Assembly: GCA_964514305.1 (NCBI GenBank) | Contig: CAZEQD010000021.1 | Location: 1 to 34,163, forward strand | Source: CAZEQD01 sp964514305 | GTDB lineage: Bacteria; Acidobacteriota; Aminicenantia; Aminicenantales; Aminicenantaceae | Direction of reading: 5' to 3' | DNA length: 34,163 bases | Part shown: positions 7,478 through 15,758 of the stretch, piece by piece | Position numbering within the stretch: the stretch's first letter is position 1 | Layout of the letters: every line of letters begins with the position of its first letter | The notes under the pieces: model-generated | Databases searched by the model: none | The model's input: only the letters and a program-made list of their open reading frames with translations | Told to the model about the DNA's origin: nothing | Translations under genes and position numbers: made by a program

Positions 7478-8527
7478 ATGGAATACAAAATATGTCTTAT
7501 AGGCTGCGGTACAGTTGGTCAGGGGCTTCTGGAAATATTCTATAAAAAAAGGGATTGGCTGGAGAAGCATCTTGGATTCAAGGCAAAAATTGTAGCCATA
7601 AGTGACAAGCTAAAAGGCAACATTCTCCTCCCTGAAGGCCTAAACATCGACAAATTGCTCCAGATTTTAGGTCGTGGTCAAAAGATTGATGATTATCTGG
7701 AGGGAAAAGTTAATCCTGCAGCTTCATTAAATCCCCTTCAGATTATTGAAAAAAGTCAAGCTGATATTGTGGCTGAACTGACTTATACTGACATAAAAAC
7801 AGCGCAACCCGCTACCAATTATATCAAAAAAGCTCTCCAAACAGGAAAACATGTGGTAACTTCCAACAAAGGACCAGCTGCTCTTTATTATCAAGACTTA
7901 AATAAACTGGCCAAAGAAAATAATCTATTTTTTCGCTTTGAAGGGACAGTAATGAGTGGGACTCCTGTGTTTAATCTAATCGAGAATGGCCTGGCCGCTA
8001 ATGAAATAAAAGGAATAAAAGGCATCCTCAACGGAACCACTAACTTTATCTTGACCAAAATGGAAGAAGAAGATATGGACTATGAAGCAGCTCTTAGCTT
8101 AGCTCAAAAATTAGGTTATGCTGAGGCAGATCCTACGGCTGATGTAGAAGGCTATGATGCCCTGGCTAAAATTGTTATTCTAGCTAATGTCTTGCTAGGA
8201 GCTAATCTTAAACCAGCCGAGGTTCCAAGAAAGGGCATCAAAGGCATCTCCAAGCAGATGGTCAAAGAAGCCCTTGCTTCAGGATGCAGGTACAAACTAA
8301 TAGCTTTTGCTGGCAAAAAAGAGGGCAGAATCGTAGCCAGAGTTGCTCCTGAGAAACTTTCCCTCTCAGATCCTTTAGCCGCCGTAATGGGAGTTAATAA
8401 CGCCTTATCTCTTGACCTGGATTTATTGGGAAAAGTTACTATCCAAGGACCGGGTGCCGGTAAAATAGAAACCGGTTATTCTATCTTGACCGATATGCTA
8501 GCTATCCACCGTCACCTTTCTCAATAA
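7478..8527 (+). CDS. hom: Homoserine dehydrogenase (short form)
   Basis: Reduces aspartate semialdehyde to homoserine with NAD(P)H, on the branch to threonine and methionine. The Rossmann loop GCGTVGQGL lies near the N-terminus. It is followed by TGKHVVTSNKGP (the NK lysine), the GTVMSGTPVFNL strand, ILNGTTNFIL and the family hallmark YAEADPTADVEGYDA with the catalytic acidic residues. At 349 aa it ends after the catalytic domain, so it lacks the C-terminal ACT regulatory domain and is probably not feedback-inhibited through one. I chose the ATG at 7478, which has GGGAAAG upstream. An in-frame ATG at 7463 directly abuts the terminator T-run with no ribosome-binding site. No promoter fits between terminator and start, so expression must come from read-through or from within citrate synthase. 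Confidence 0.93.
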   Translation: MEYKICLIGCGTVGQGLLEIFYKKRDWLEKHLGFKAKIVAISDKLKGNILLPEGLNIDKLLQILGRGQKIDDYLEGKVNPAASLNPLQIIEKSQADIVAELTYTDIKTAQPATNYIKKALQTGKHVVTSNKGPAALYYQDLNKLAKENNLFFRFEGTVMSGTPVFNLIENGLAANEIKGIKGILNGTTNFILTKMEEEDMDYEAALSLAQKLGYAEADPTADVEGYDALAKIVILANVLLGANLKPAEVPRKGIKGISKQMVKEALASGCRYKLIAFAGKKEGRIVARVAPEKLSLSDPLAAVMGVNNALSLDLDLLGKVTIQGPGAGKIETGYSILTDMLAIHRHLSQ

Positions 8528-8848
8528 AATTAAAGCCGGATTCATTTATTTTCATTAAGTTGCCAAGTCCTTTTGATAAAGAAGCTAATTTTAGCGAAAA
8601 TAAATTAACAGGCTGTATTCTAAAATGGCACGATTAAAAAATCCTTAGGGCAAGAAAATTGAAAAAAGGAAAATTATAATTCTTTCCCTCAGTTTTCTTT
8701 ATTTCTTTAATTCTCTAAATTCTCAGCAATGAAAGCTAGCTATAGATGGTTATTATTTGACAAAATTAAATTACATAAATTCCTTCGACTTACCAGGGAA
8801 AACATTATTCCTGTGATAAAATATAACCATTCTTAAAGGGAGGGAAGT
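8528..8848. other. AT-rich intergenic region before the PLP cluster
   Basis: No gene is visible. A TTGACA lies at 8757-8762 but no good -10 stands 16-18 bases on. A TAAAAT at 8817-8822 has no good -35. One of these probably belongs to the promoter of the five-gene cluster. An imperfect A/T-rich inverted repeat around 8655-8702 might end the homoserine dehydrogenase transcript, but its pairing is poor. Confidence 0.4.
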
Positions 8849-10084
8849 ATGCATTTTAAACTTTTAAGCGAAAAGGATCTACGGGCCATGGATGCTTTGC
8901 TCGACTCTTATGGAGGGCCCAAAGAGATATCACGCCAGATTGAATCTAAAAGAAATTATGAATCAAGAAAGAAAACAGCTCAACAAAAGGGCTACGGAGA
9001 AATGCTGGAAAAGGCAGAAGAATATGCTAAAAAGCTGGCTAAAGTTGAAGATTTCATCGAGCAAAATAGAATTAAAGCTAATAAAAAAGGCGTTTGTACT
9101 ACTCAGGTTTCCGGATTCCAGGGAGCCCGTCCTACTTTTGACTGCCTCAAAAGATTGGCCAATGATGGTCAGGTTCTCTTCCCGGCAGAAATGATTTCAG
9201 TCGTAGGCTTAACTGATACTTACGTTTATGGTGGTGACCTTCTGACTACTCTAGCTATGGCCGAAAATATCTTAGGCGCCAGCAAATTTTGTTCTGCTAA
9301 TATGCTGGGCACTCCTCTCCCGGAAGAAAGATTTAAAAGGATAGAAAAAGTAACTGGAGAAAAATTCGAGAGAAGAGACCTGGGGCAAGAATTAAGCCAG
9401 ATCATACTCAAAAATATGGGTACTGCCTACGGCAACTTAGGGGGAGTTGAAGTCGGTAACAATAATCACCTTGTCTACCTGGACGGCATAACAAGAGCTG
9501 CCCTTGAAACTGGGGGCAATTTTTATCTAAATCCCAGCTGGTCGACTATCGTGGCCGCCTGCTATTATGCCCGTGAAATTCCTAATCTATCTTTTAAGAT
9601 TTCAATGCTTCTTTCTACCCAGAATGTGATTCAATTCAGGATGCTCCTTAACATCTTCAAAGAATACTTGCGGGATGACGGCACTACTCCCATTTACGAA
9701 ATAAACATCGGTAACGCTGTTACAGCAGAAACCTTCATTCAGTGTAGCCAAGAATTGGAGGCTTCAGGTTTACCCAAAATCTACTTGGCTGCTCATCTAA
9801 GGATAAATCCTGATCTGGGGATGGCTGACTTCAACTGGACAGAGAATGCCTACAAGGTGTTGGATGCTGGCTGTGATTTAACCATTAAATATGAAAGTGA
9901 TGGTCAATCTCGTCCCTATGATACTATGGAAGCTTATTTTATTTCAGATGAAGAAAGAAACAAAAAAGCGGAATTAATTGGTGATGTAATCTATCATAAA
10001 TGTCTCAAATGTGATGAGGATGCTAAAGAAATTATGAAAAGAGGACATGAAGTTAGATTCGCTCGCATTTCTTACAAACAATAA
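8849..10084 (+). CDS. Uncharacterised 411-aa protein leading the PLP/SDR cluster
   Basis: I do not recognise a family. The protein is soluble, with no signal peptide or membrane segment. Residues 1-80 are mostly charged helix (KRNYESRKKTAQQKGYGEM and EEYAKKLAKVEDF). From about 82 onward comes a compact alpha/beta body with glycine-rich turns: VSGFQGARPTFD, SVVGLTDTYVYGGD, GTAYGNLGGVEVGNNNH and LRINPDLGMADFNWTENAY. A late CLKC pair is at 385-388. Repeated strand-helix units and loop-end glycines would suit a TIM barrel, but that is inference. The start is fixed by AGGGAGG 5 bases before the ATG. It is first of five same-strand genes with short gaps, so it probably supplies the distinctive step of that pathway. 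A cobalamin- or metal-dependent enzyme cannot be excluded. Confidence 0.8.
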   Translation: MHFKLLSEKDLRAMDALLDSYGGPKEISRQIESKRNYESRKKTAQQKGYGEMLEKAEEYAKKLAKVEDFIEQNRIKANKKGVCTTQVSGFQGARPTFDCLKRLANDGQVLFPAEMISVVGLTDTYVYGGDLLTTLAMAENILGASKFCSANMLGTPLPEERFKRIEKVTGEKFERRDLGQELSQIILKNMGTAYGNLGGVEVGNNNHLVYLDGITRAALETGGNFYLNPSWSTIVAACYYAREIPNLSFKISMLLSTQNVIQFRMLLNIFKEYLRDDGTTPIYEINIGNAVTAETFIQCSQELEASGLPKIYLAAHLRINPDLGMADFNWTENAYKVLDAGCDLTIKYESDGQSRPYDTMEAYFISDEERNKKAELIGDVIYHKCLKCDEDAKEIMKRGHEVRFARISYKQ

Positions 10085-10113
10085 TACCTGAATACCTGAG
10101 GGAAAAGGAAAGA

Positions 10114-10905
10114 ATGGATTTAGGCTTAAAAAATAGAGTAGCTCTGGTGGCCGCTTCCAGCCGAGGCTTGGGCAAAGCCATTGCTCTCCAGTTGGCAGAC
10201 GAAGGAGCCAAGGTTATGATATGTGCTCGCCATAAAACCCAGCTCTTTAGAACAAGAGAAGAAATCGCAGCCAAAACAGGCAGCCAAGTCAAGGCTTTTG
10301 TGGCCGATGTGAGGATAAAGAGCCAGATTAGAAAAATGGTCTCTCAGATTGTCAATGAATTTAAGACCATAGATATTCTAGTCTGTAACGCTGGCGGACC
10401 TCCTCCAGGATTGGTCGAGGATTTAAATGTCGATGACTATAGACAAGCCCTCGAGCTTAACCTCTTAAGCACCATCAACCTTTGTTATGAAGTTCTACCC
10501 TTGATGAAAAAACAAAAATGGGGAAGAATTATTACTATGACCTCAGTTTCCGTCAAGCAGCCTATTGGCAATCTTATTCTCTCCAATACAGCCCGGACGG
10601 GAGTCATTGGATTTACCAAATCTCTCTCCAATCAGCTGGCTCCTTATGGAATTACTGTAAACTCAGTCTGTCCAGGCTATACCAGAACAGAAAGAGTGGA
10701 AGAACTGGCTCAGGCTTTTGAGCAAAGCGGGCAAGGAAGCGTAGAAGATTTTTATCACCAGATCGCCCAGACTATCCCTATGGGCAGGTTAGCCCAACCA
10801 GAAGAAATTGCTCAAGTGGTGACCTTTTTGGCTTCAGAAAAAGCCGCCTACATAACCGGTGTATCTCTACAGGTAGACGGAGGCTATGTCAAAGGTTTAT
10901 TTTAA
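10114..10905 (+). CDS. SDR-family oxidoreductase with atypical active site
   Basis: A 263-aa Rossmann-fold short-chain dehydrogenase/reductase. The nucleotide loop is AASSRGLGKA (residues 13-22) instead of TGxxxGxG, and CNAGG is at 91-95. Ser144 is in TMTS. The usual YxxxK is replaced: position 157 is Ser and 161 is Arg (SNTAR), at exactly the normal 13- and 17-residue distance from Ser144. The C-terminus is standard (NSVCPGYTRTERV, then FLASEKAAYITG and DGGYVKGLF). The pattern resembles the BKR-like subgroup (cd05344) whose members deviate from the SDR tetrad. Chemistry therefore cannot be assumed to be ordinary ketone reduction. It lies 29 bases after the unknown 411-aa gene and 13 bases before the cupin, so it is most likely in one operon. 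Confidence 0.88.
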   Translation: MDLGLKNRVALVAASSRGLGKAIALQLADEGAKVMICARHKTQLFRTREEIAAKTGSQVKAFVADVRIKSQIRKMVSQIVNEFKTIDILVCNAGGPPPGLVEDLNVDDYRQALELNLLSTINLCYEVLPLMKKQKWGRIITMTSVSVKQPIGNLILSNTARTGVIGFTKSLSNQLAPYGITVNSVCPGYTRTERVEELAQAFEQSGQGSVEDFYHQIAQTIPMGRLAQPEEIAQVVTFLASEKAAYITGVSLQVDGGYVKGLF

Positions 10906-10918
10906 AGGAAAGGAAATC

Positions 10919-11281
10919 ATGAATAAGCAAACAAAGGCCACTAAAATACCTTATCCAGCCATGATAACCAACCTTCCCGAAATTGACATCTCTGCTCCCG
11001 GAATTAAAGGCTGGGCTCTCCAGAGCAGCCGTCAACAATTTGTTTTTTTTGAAATCGACCCCATAGGTGAGGTGTCACCTCATTCTCATTGTGCTCAATG
11101 GGGGCTGATGGTCGAGGGCAAGATGCGACTGACTATCGGCCAGGAAACCAAGATTTATAGCCAAGGCGACCATTACTTTATCCCTGCAGGAGTTATCCAT
11201 TCAGCTACCTTTCTGACCAAAGTGTATGTTATAGATATTTTTGATGATCCTCAACGCTATAAAATAAAAAAAAATGAATAG
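10919..11281 (+). CDS. Single-domain cupin protein
   Basis: A 120-aa protein with one conserved beta-barrel cupin domain. Motif 1 is SPHSHCAQWGLMVEGKMRLTIG: two His and a Gln/Glu placed to bind a metal, with Gln and Trp replacing part of the usual pattern. Motif 2 is GDHYFIPAGVIHSA. Such stand-alone cupins serve as metal-dependent dioxygenases, isomerases or ligand sensors; the role here is unknown. The ATG at 10919 is chosen over an upstream frame at 10886, because AAAGGAAAGG lies just before it and the upstream start falls inside the SDR gene. It is third in the cluster, with 65 bases before the aminotransferase. Confidence 0.85.
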   Translation: MNKQTKATKIPYPAMITNLPEIDISAPGIKGWALQSSRQQFVFFEIDPIGEVSPHSHCAQWGLMVEGKMRLTIGQETKIYSQGDHYFIPAGVIHSATFLTKVYVIDIFDDPQRYKIKKNE

Positions 11282-11346
11282 ACGTTCATACCTATAAATG
11301 GCTCAGCTCTGCCTGAAAAAAAATAAAACCATGAAAAGAGGGCAAA

Positions 11347-12561
11347 ATGAAATATTTATTCGCTAAAATAATGAAAGACTATGAAGGCTATGCCATCGGT
11401 AAAATGTTAAGCTATTTGAATGACCCTAACATAATTTCTTTTGCCGGCGGCCTGCCCAGTGTTGATGTCTTTCCTATAGAGTTTATTCAAAGGGCAGCCG
11501 AAAAATCATTAAAAAACAACTGGGAACACGTCCTCCAATACTCTCCTATTCCAGGGGAAAAAGATTTAATAAAGGCTATCATTGATTATCTTAAAACAGA
11601 CGGAATCTATATTGAACCTACTAATATAATGATCACCTCTTCCGGCCAACACGGTCTCGATTTAGTGGGCCGCTTATTCCTAGATCCTCAGGACCTGGTA
11701 GTAATAGATTTGCCTACTTTTGGCGGAGCTTTAGCCTCCTTTGAAATGGAAAATCCTCAGTATCTAGCCTTGGATATCAAAGAAGATGGTTCTGATGTGC
11801 AAGGCATGGAAGAACAGATAGTCAAATCTATAGCCCAGGGTAAAAAGCCCAAATTTATCTATGTTGTCCCTGATTTTCAGAATCCATCAGGAATAACTTT
11901 AAGCCTTGAGAAAAGGCAAGCTCTTCTCTCTCTTGGAAAAAAGTATGAAATTCCCATAGTTGAAGACAGCCCTTATCGTGAACTAAGGTATAAAGGAGAG
12001 AGCATTCCTTCAATTTATTCTCTTGATAAAAACGAAGGGCATGTCATCGGCCTTTATACCTTTTCAAAAATTCTCTGCCCAGGTCTCAGAGTTGGCTTCA
12101 ACATCGGCCCAGCTGAAGTTATTCAGAAATTTTCCTCCATCAAGGGAGGCAACACCCTTAATTCACCCAAGCTCAACCAAGACATCTGCACCATTTTCTT
12201 AAGAGAATACGACCTTGCTGCTCATTTCCAGAGAGCTCGCCAGTATTACTCTGAAAAATTGCATTTTTTTCTGGATGTTCTTAAACAGTACTTTCCTCAA
12301 GATATGGACATCCACTGGACTGAACCTGAAGGAGGTTTATTCCTATGGATAACAGTTCCAGAAGATATAAACACTACGGACCTCTTTTATCAGGCCATCG
12401 AAAACAAAGTGGCTTTTGTTCCTGGAGAAGTCTTCTATCCTCAGGGATTCCAGCGTTACAATTCAATGAGGATAAATTTTTCTTTTCCTACCAAAGAGCA
12501 GATTTTAGAAGGAGTGAAAAGACTGAGTTTGACTATCAAGCGTTATCGCCAAAAAAAATAA
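11347..12561 (+). CDS. PLP-dependent class I/II aminotransferase (LysN/MocR-type)
   Basis: A 404-aa fold-type I aminotransferase. It transfers an amino group between an amino acid and a 2-oxo acid; the substrate is unknown. Visible features are ISFAGGLPSVDVFP near the start, YSPIPGEKDLIKAI (residues 65-78), the PLP-contacting PDFQNPSG at 175-182, Asp207 in VEDSPYREL, the Schiff-base Lys241 in YTFSKILCPGLRVGF and Arg248. The pattern is that of 2-aminoadipate/aromatic-type aminotransferases and of MocR C-terminal domains, but there is no DNA-binding domain. GAGGG precedes the ATG. It is fourth in the cluster, 28 bases before a second PLP enzyme of a different subfamily. Confidence 0.92.
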   Translation: MKYLFAKIMKDYEGYAIGKMLSYLNDPNIISFAGGLPSVDVFPIEFIQRAAEKSLKNNWEHVLQYSPIPGEKDLIKAIIDYLKTDGIYIEPTNIMITSSGQHGLDLVGRLFLDPQDLVVIDLPTFGGALASFEMENPQYLALDIKEDGSDVQGMEEQIVKSIAQGKKPKFIYVVPDFQNPSGITLSLEKRQALLSLGKKYEIPIVEDSPYRELRYKGESIPSIYSLDKNEGHVIGLYTFSKILCPGLRVGFNIGPAEVIQKFSSIKGGNTLNSPKLNQDICTIFLREYDLAAHFQRARQYYSEKLHFFLDVLKQYFPQDMDIHWTEPEGGLFLWITVPEDINTTDLFYQAIENKVAFVPGEVFYPQGFQRYNSMRINFSFPTKEQILEGVKRLSLTIKRYRQKK

Positions 12562-12589
12562 ACTCTTGGGTGAGGGAAGGAGGATAATA

Positions 12590-13996
12590 ATGAATAAGGA
12601 CAAAATTTATCCAGCTGGAATTTTGAGATATATTGAAGAAAGTAAAAAATATCTTTCAGACAGAAAAAAGCAAGTGGAGCGTATTAAAAAATTAAAATTT
12701 GATACCATAGCTGTCCACGGCCTGTATACAATAGAAGAAACCCTCAAACACAACCAAGGAGCAGTCATTGAGCCCCTTTATCTTTCTACAGCTCAAGCCT
12801 ACCGAGATGCCGATGAAATGGAAGCAGCCTTATCCTATCTAATCCCAACCTGGTGTTATACTCGTTTCGCCAACCCCACCACTTATTATTTGGAATGGGT
12901 TCTGGCCCTGTTAGAAAGCTATCAAGCTGGTTGTCAAGCTTCTTGCCTGGTTACAGCATCAGGTATGGCTGCTTTAATGCTGGCCATTGACCCTTTTCTC
13001 GTTCCTCAAAAAGATAAAAAGGAGAAAATAAATTTCGTTTCTTCTATTCAGATTTACGGAGGTACCTTTCAGCATTTTTCAGTCAGAAAAGGCCAGGAAA
13101 GGGGAATTGAAGTCAGGTGGGTAGAGAACCCTCGAGATATTGAAGAATGGCTGGCCAAAATCGATGATAATACCCGATTTCTGTATGCTGAAGCTCCAAG
13201 CAATCCTCAACAATCTTTTTGTGATCTCAAAGCCATAGCCGAACTAGCTCATTCCTGGGAAATACCTTTGATTTTTGATTCTACCTGCGCTACCCCAGCC
13301 TTAATGCGGCCTCTTGCCTATGGAGCTGACATCGTCATTCATTCTTTAACCAAAACCTTGAGCTCCGGTGGGCTGGCTGTAGGTGGGGCCTTGATCAGCC
13401 GTCAGCCAATCGTTACTAGAATAAAAAATGATAATCCACTCTTTAAGGAGAGCTTTGCTGAATATGTAAAATTCTTCCCTTATAGAGATTACGGACCTGC
13501 AGCTTCTCCAATAAATGCTCTACTCACTCTAAACGACCTGCGAACCCTTCGCTCCAAGATGGATCTTCTCAGCCAGAACACTCAGCAAGTAGCTTATTTT
13601 CTCAGCCACCATCCTCGTGTCTATCAAGTGGATTATTTGGGACTGGAAAACTTTGCCTTTCACGATCTGGCCAAAAAATATATGAAATTAGTTGATTCTA
13701 ATGACGGCCAGGGAAACGAAATCAATCGCTATGGACATCTTCTGAGTTTTAGGGTGGAGGGGCCGCCTCAAAATGCCCGACGGGTTTTTGACAACTTAAA
13801 ACTTATTTTTAGAGCCGGTGATTTGGGGCGGATAAAAAGTATTGCTACCATCCCCGCCATATCCACCCACCTCCAGCAGGGAGAAGAAGCTCGGCTCAAA
13901 GCCGATATCCCTCCTCAAATGATAAGGCTCTGTATCGGAGGCGAAAACCCTGAAGATATAATTGAGGACCTCGACCAAGCTCTACGTTCTTTTTAA
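12590..13996 (+). CDS. Cys/Met-metabolism PLP enzyme with extended N-terminus
   Basis: A 468-aa member of the cystathionine gamma-synthase / methionine gamma-lyase group (PF01053 type), longer than the usual about 390-400 aa. The core begins near residue 37 (FDTIAVHGLYTIEE). It is followed by YTRFANPTTYYLE, the SGMAALMLAI cofactor loop, YAEAPSNPQ, Asp230 in LIFDSTCATP and the PLP lysine Lys255 in IHSLTKTLSSGG. The first about 35 residues are a charged helix (KKYLSDRKKQVERIKKLK) outside the normal fold. The start at 12590 is fixed by AAGGAGG six bases upstream. Beta/gamma-elimination or gamma-replacement on a sulfur or oxygen amino acid is expected from the family. It is the last plus-strand gene of the cluster and ends 2 bases from a convergent aldehyde dehydrogenase. 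Confidence 0.88.
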   Translation: MNKDKIYPAGILRYIEESKKYLSDRKKQVERIKKLKFDTIAVHGLYTIEETLKHNQGAVIEPLYLSTAQAYRDADEMEAALSYLIPTWCYTRFANPTTYYLEWVLALLESYQAGCQASCLVTASGMAALMLAIDPFLVPQKDKKEKINFVSSIQIYGGTFQHFSVRKGQERGIEVRWVENPRDIEEWLAKIDDNTRFLYAEAPSNPQQSFCDLKAIAELAHSWEIPLIFDSTCATPALMRPLAYGADIVIHSLTKTLSSGGLAVGGALISRQPIVTRIKNDNPLFKESFAEYVKFFPYRDYGPAASPINALLTLNDLRTLRSKMDLLSQNTQQVAYFLSHHPRVYQVDYLGLENFAFHDLAKKYMKLVDSNDGQGNEINRYGHLLSFRVEGPPQNARRVFDNLKLIFRAGDLGRIKSIATIPAISTHLQQGEEARLKADIPPQMIRLCIGGENPEDIIEDLDQALRSF

Positions 13997-13998
13997 GG

Positions 13999-15411
13999 TT
14001 AAAGATTAAAGCAAACTACTTTGGGTTCTGTCATCTCCAGCAGAGCAAATTTTATTCCTTCGCGCCCCAGGCCACTCCATTTAACTCCCCCAAAAGGCAT
14101 CATATCTATGCGGTAATCAGTGGAATCATTAACCATCACTCCCCCTACTTCAAGTTCTCTTATGGCTTTAAAAGCATTGTCAAGTGAACTAGTAAAAATA
14201 GCTCCATGTAAACCATATCTGACACTATTCGCCTGAGAAATGGCCTCATCCAGAGAAGCTACTTTATAAAGACTAACCACTGGTCCGAACACTTCTTCAC
14301 AATTCAATTTGGCTGCAGAAGGCATTTTACGAATGACCGTGGGCTGGAAAAGTGTCCCTTTTCTCTTGCCCCCTGTTAAAAGTTCAGCTCCTTCTTCTAA
14401 AGCTTCGCCCACCCATCTTTCCACTCTTTCTGCTTCTTTAGCGGTGATCATCGGCCCCATATCAGTTGTTTCATCAAGTTGATAGCCGACCTTTATCTTT
14501 TTCGTCCGGGCCACAAACATTTCCTCAAATTCATCATAAACATTTTGGTGGATGTAAATCCGCTGAACTCCAATACAATTCTGGCCGACTGCCCAGAAGG
14601 CTCCAGAGACAGAAAGTTCGACTGCTTTCTCTAAATCCGCATCGTCCATAACTATTACTGGTGAGTTTGAGCCTAGTTCCATGCCAATCTTTTTGAGACC
14701 GGCTTGAGAGATAATTCTCTGGGCTGCTTCGATGCCACCGGTAAAAGAAATCATCCGCGGCCGGGGATCTTTAACCAAATGATCTCCTATTTGGGAACCG
14801 TATCCAGTGATAATATTTAATATTTTCCAGGGAAGCCCAGCTTCTAGGAGAGCCTGGCCCAATTTTAAAGCGGAGAGCGGAGTGACTGTGGCCGGCTTAA
14901 GGACTACGGCATTACCGCCAGCAATGGCCGGCCCCACTTTATGGGCAACTAGGTTTAAAGGATCATTGAAAGGAGTTATGGCCAGTATGATGCCGATAGG
15001 AAAACGATAATAATAGCCAACCCTATTTTCCGAACCTGGCCGGCTGTCAAAAGGAATGGTCTCCCCGACAATGCGCCGGGCCTCTTCAGCCGAAATAATG
15101 ATAGTATCAAGACAGCGGCTGACCTCTTTCCTGGCTTCTCTAATGGTTTTACTGCCCTCACTGGCAATAGTTACGGCAAATTCTTCCTGGCGTGATTTGA
15201 TGATTTCAGCCGTCCGATAGAGAATAGAAATCCGCTCATGAACTGGCAGATTACGATTTATTCTAAAACCTTCTTCCGCTGCTTGATAGGCAGCTTCAAC
15301 ATCTTCCTCATTCGCTGCAGGCACAGTATCAATTATTTTATTATCATAAGGATTACGAACATCGATTTTCTCTTCTTTTTCCAGCCATTTCTCCCCAATA
15401 AGCATTTTCAT
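13999..15411 (-). CDS. NAD(P)-dependent aldehyde dehydrogenase
   Basis: A 470-aa enzyme of the ALDH superfamily that oxidises an aldehyde to the carboxylate. It has the full catalytic set: Asn149 in ITPFNDPLN, Lys172 in VLKPA, Glu245 in GMELGSNSP and the nucleophile Cys279 in GQNCIGVQR. FGGVKWSGLGREG is near the C-terminus. The pattern is closest to lactaldehyde/succinate-semialdehyde/non-phosphorylating glyceraldehyde-phosphate types; the substrate is undetermined. GGAGG stands 6 bases before the ATG. It is transcribed toward the PLP cluster with a 2-base gap between stop codons, so the two transcripts must overlap at their 3' ends. Its aldehyde may come from the cluster's products, but that is inference. 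Confidence 0.92.
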   Translation of the reverse strand: MKMLIGEKWLEKEEKIDVRNPYDNKIIDTVPAANEEDVEAAYQAAEEGFRINRNLPVHERISILYRTAEIIKSRQEEFAVTIASEGSKTIREARKEVSRCLDTIIISAEEARRIVGETIPFDSRPGSENRVGYYYRFPIGIILAITPFNDPLNLVAHKVGPAIAGGNAVVLKPATVTPLSALKLGQALLEAGLPWKILNIITGYGSQIGDHLVKDPRPRMISFTGGIEAAQRIISQAGLKKIGMELGSNSPVIVMDDADLEKAVELSVSGAFWAVGQNCIGVQRIYIHQNVYDEFEEMFVARTKKIKVGYQLDETTDMGPMITAKEAERVERWVGEALEEGAELLTGGKRKGTLFQPTVIRKMPSAAKLNCEEVFGPVVSLYKVASLDEAISQANSVRYGLHGAIFTSSLDNAFKAIRELEVGGVMVNDSTDYRIDMMPFGGVKWSGLGREGIKFALLEMTEPKVVCFNL

Positions 15412-15758
15412 CGTATTCCTCCAATATAATATACTTTTTATTCCTTCCTTAGATGATTAATAAATAAAACACTGCTGACTTTAAGTCAATAAAATATTAA
15501 ATGCTTACGGCCTGCTGAGGACAGCTGGCCCTATGGAAAACATCAATATTACCAGCAAATAAACAGGATAAATTTCCCCCTTTTTCTACTCCCTGCCTTC
15601 AACTATAAGCTTTTCATTTTTATTTGTTTTATTTATATATTATATCCCCCTTTAAACCTTGCTCTTTACTGTTTACTCCATCCTACTTCTTTGTTTTAAA
15701 GATTATCTAGCCTTGGGCTAGTTGAATTTTAGGATATATTATTTTAGAATTAAAATAA
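15412..15758. other. Divergent intergenic region, ALDH / murA
   Basis: AT-rich spacer with no gene. It carries the palindrome at 15476-15488 near the ALDH promoter. A small hairpin lies before murA (CTAGCC 15707-15712, GGCTAG 15716-15721). TATATT/TATTAT elements around 15636-15643 lack good -35 partners. No strong murA promoter is recognised. Confidence 0.45.
15476..15488. promoter_or_regulatory. Palindrome over the ALDH promoter -35
   Basis: TGACTTTAAGTCA is a perfect 6+6 palindrome around one central base. On the minus strand it overlaps a possible -35 TTGACT (15489-15484). The -10 partner (TATTTA, 15466-15461) is poor. This would suit an operator, for example for an amino-acid-responsive regulator, but 13 bases can occur by chance. 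Confidence 0.3.

Noticed and set aside
8528..8848. Riboswitch or T-box before the PLP cluster
   Set aside because: No specifier, antiterminator or known aptamer core could be identified by eye.
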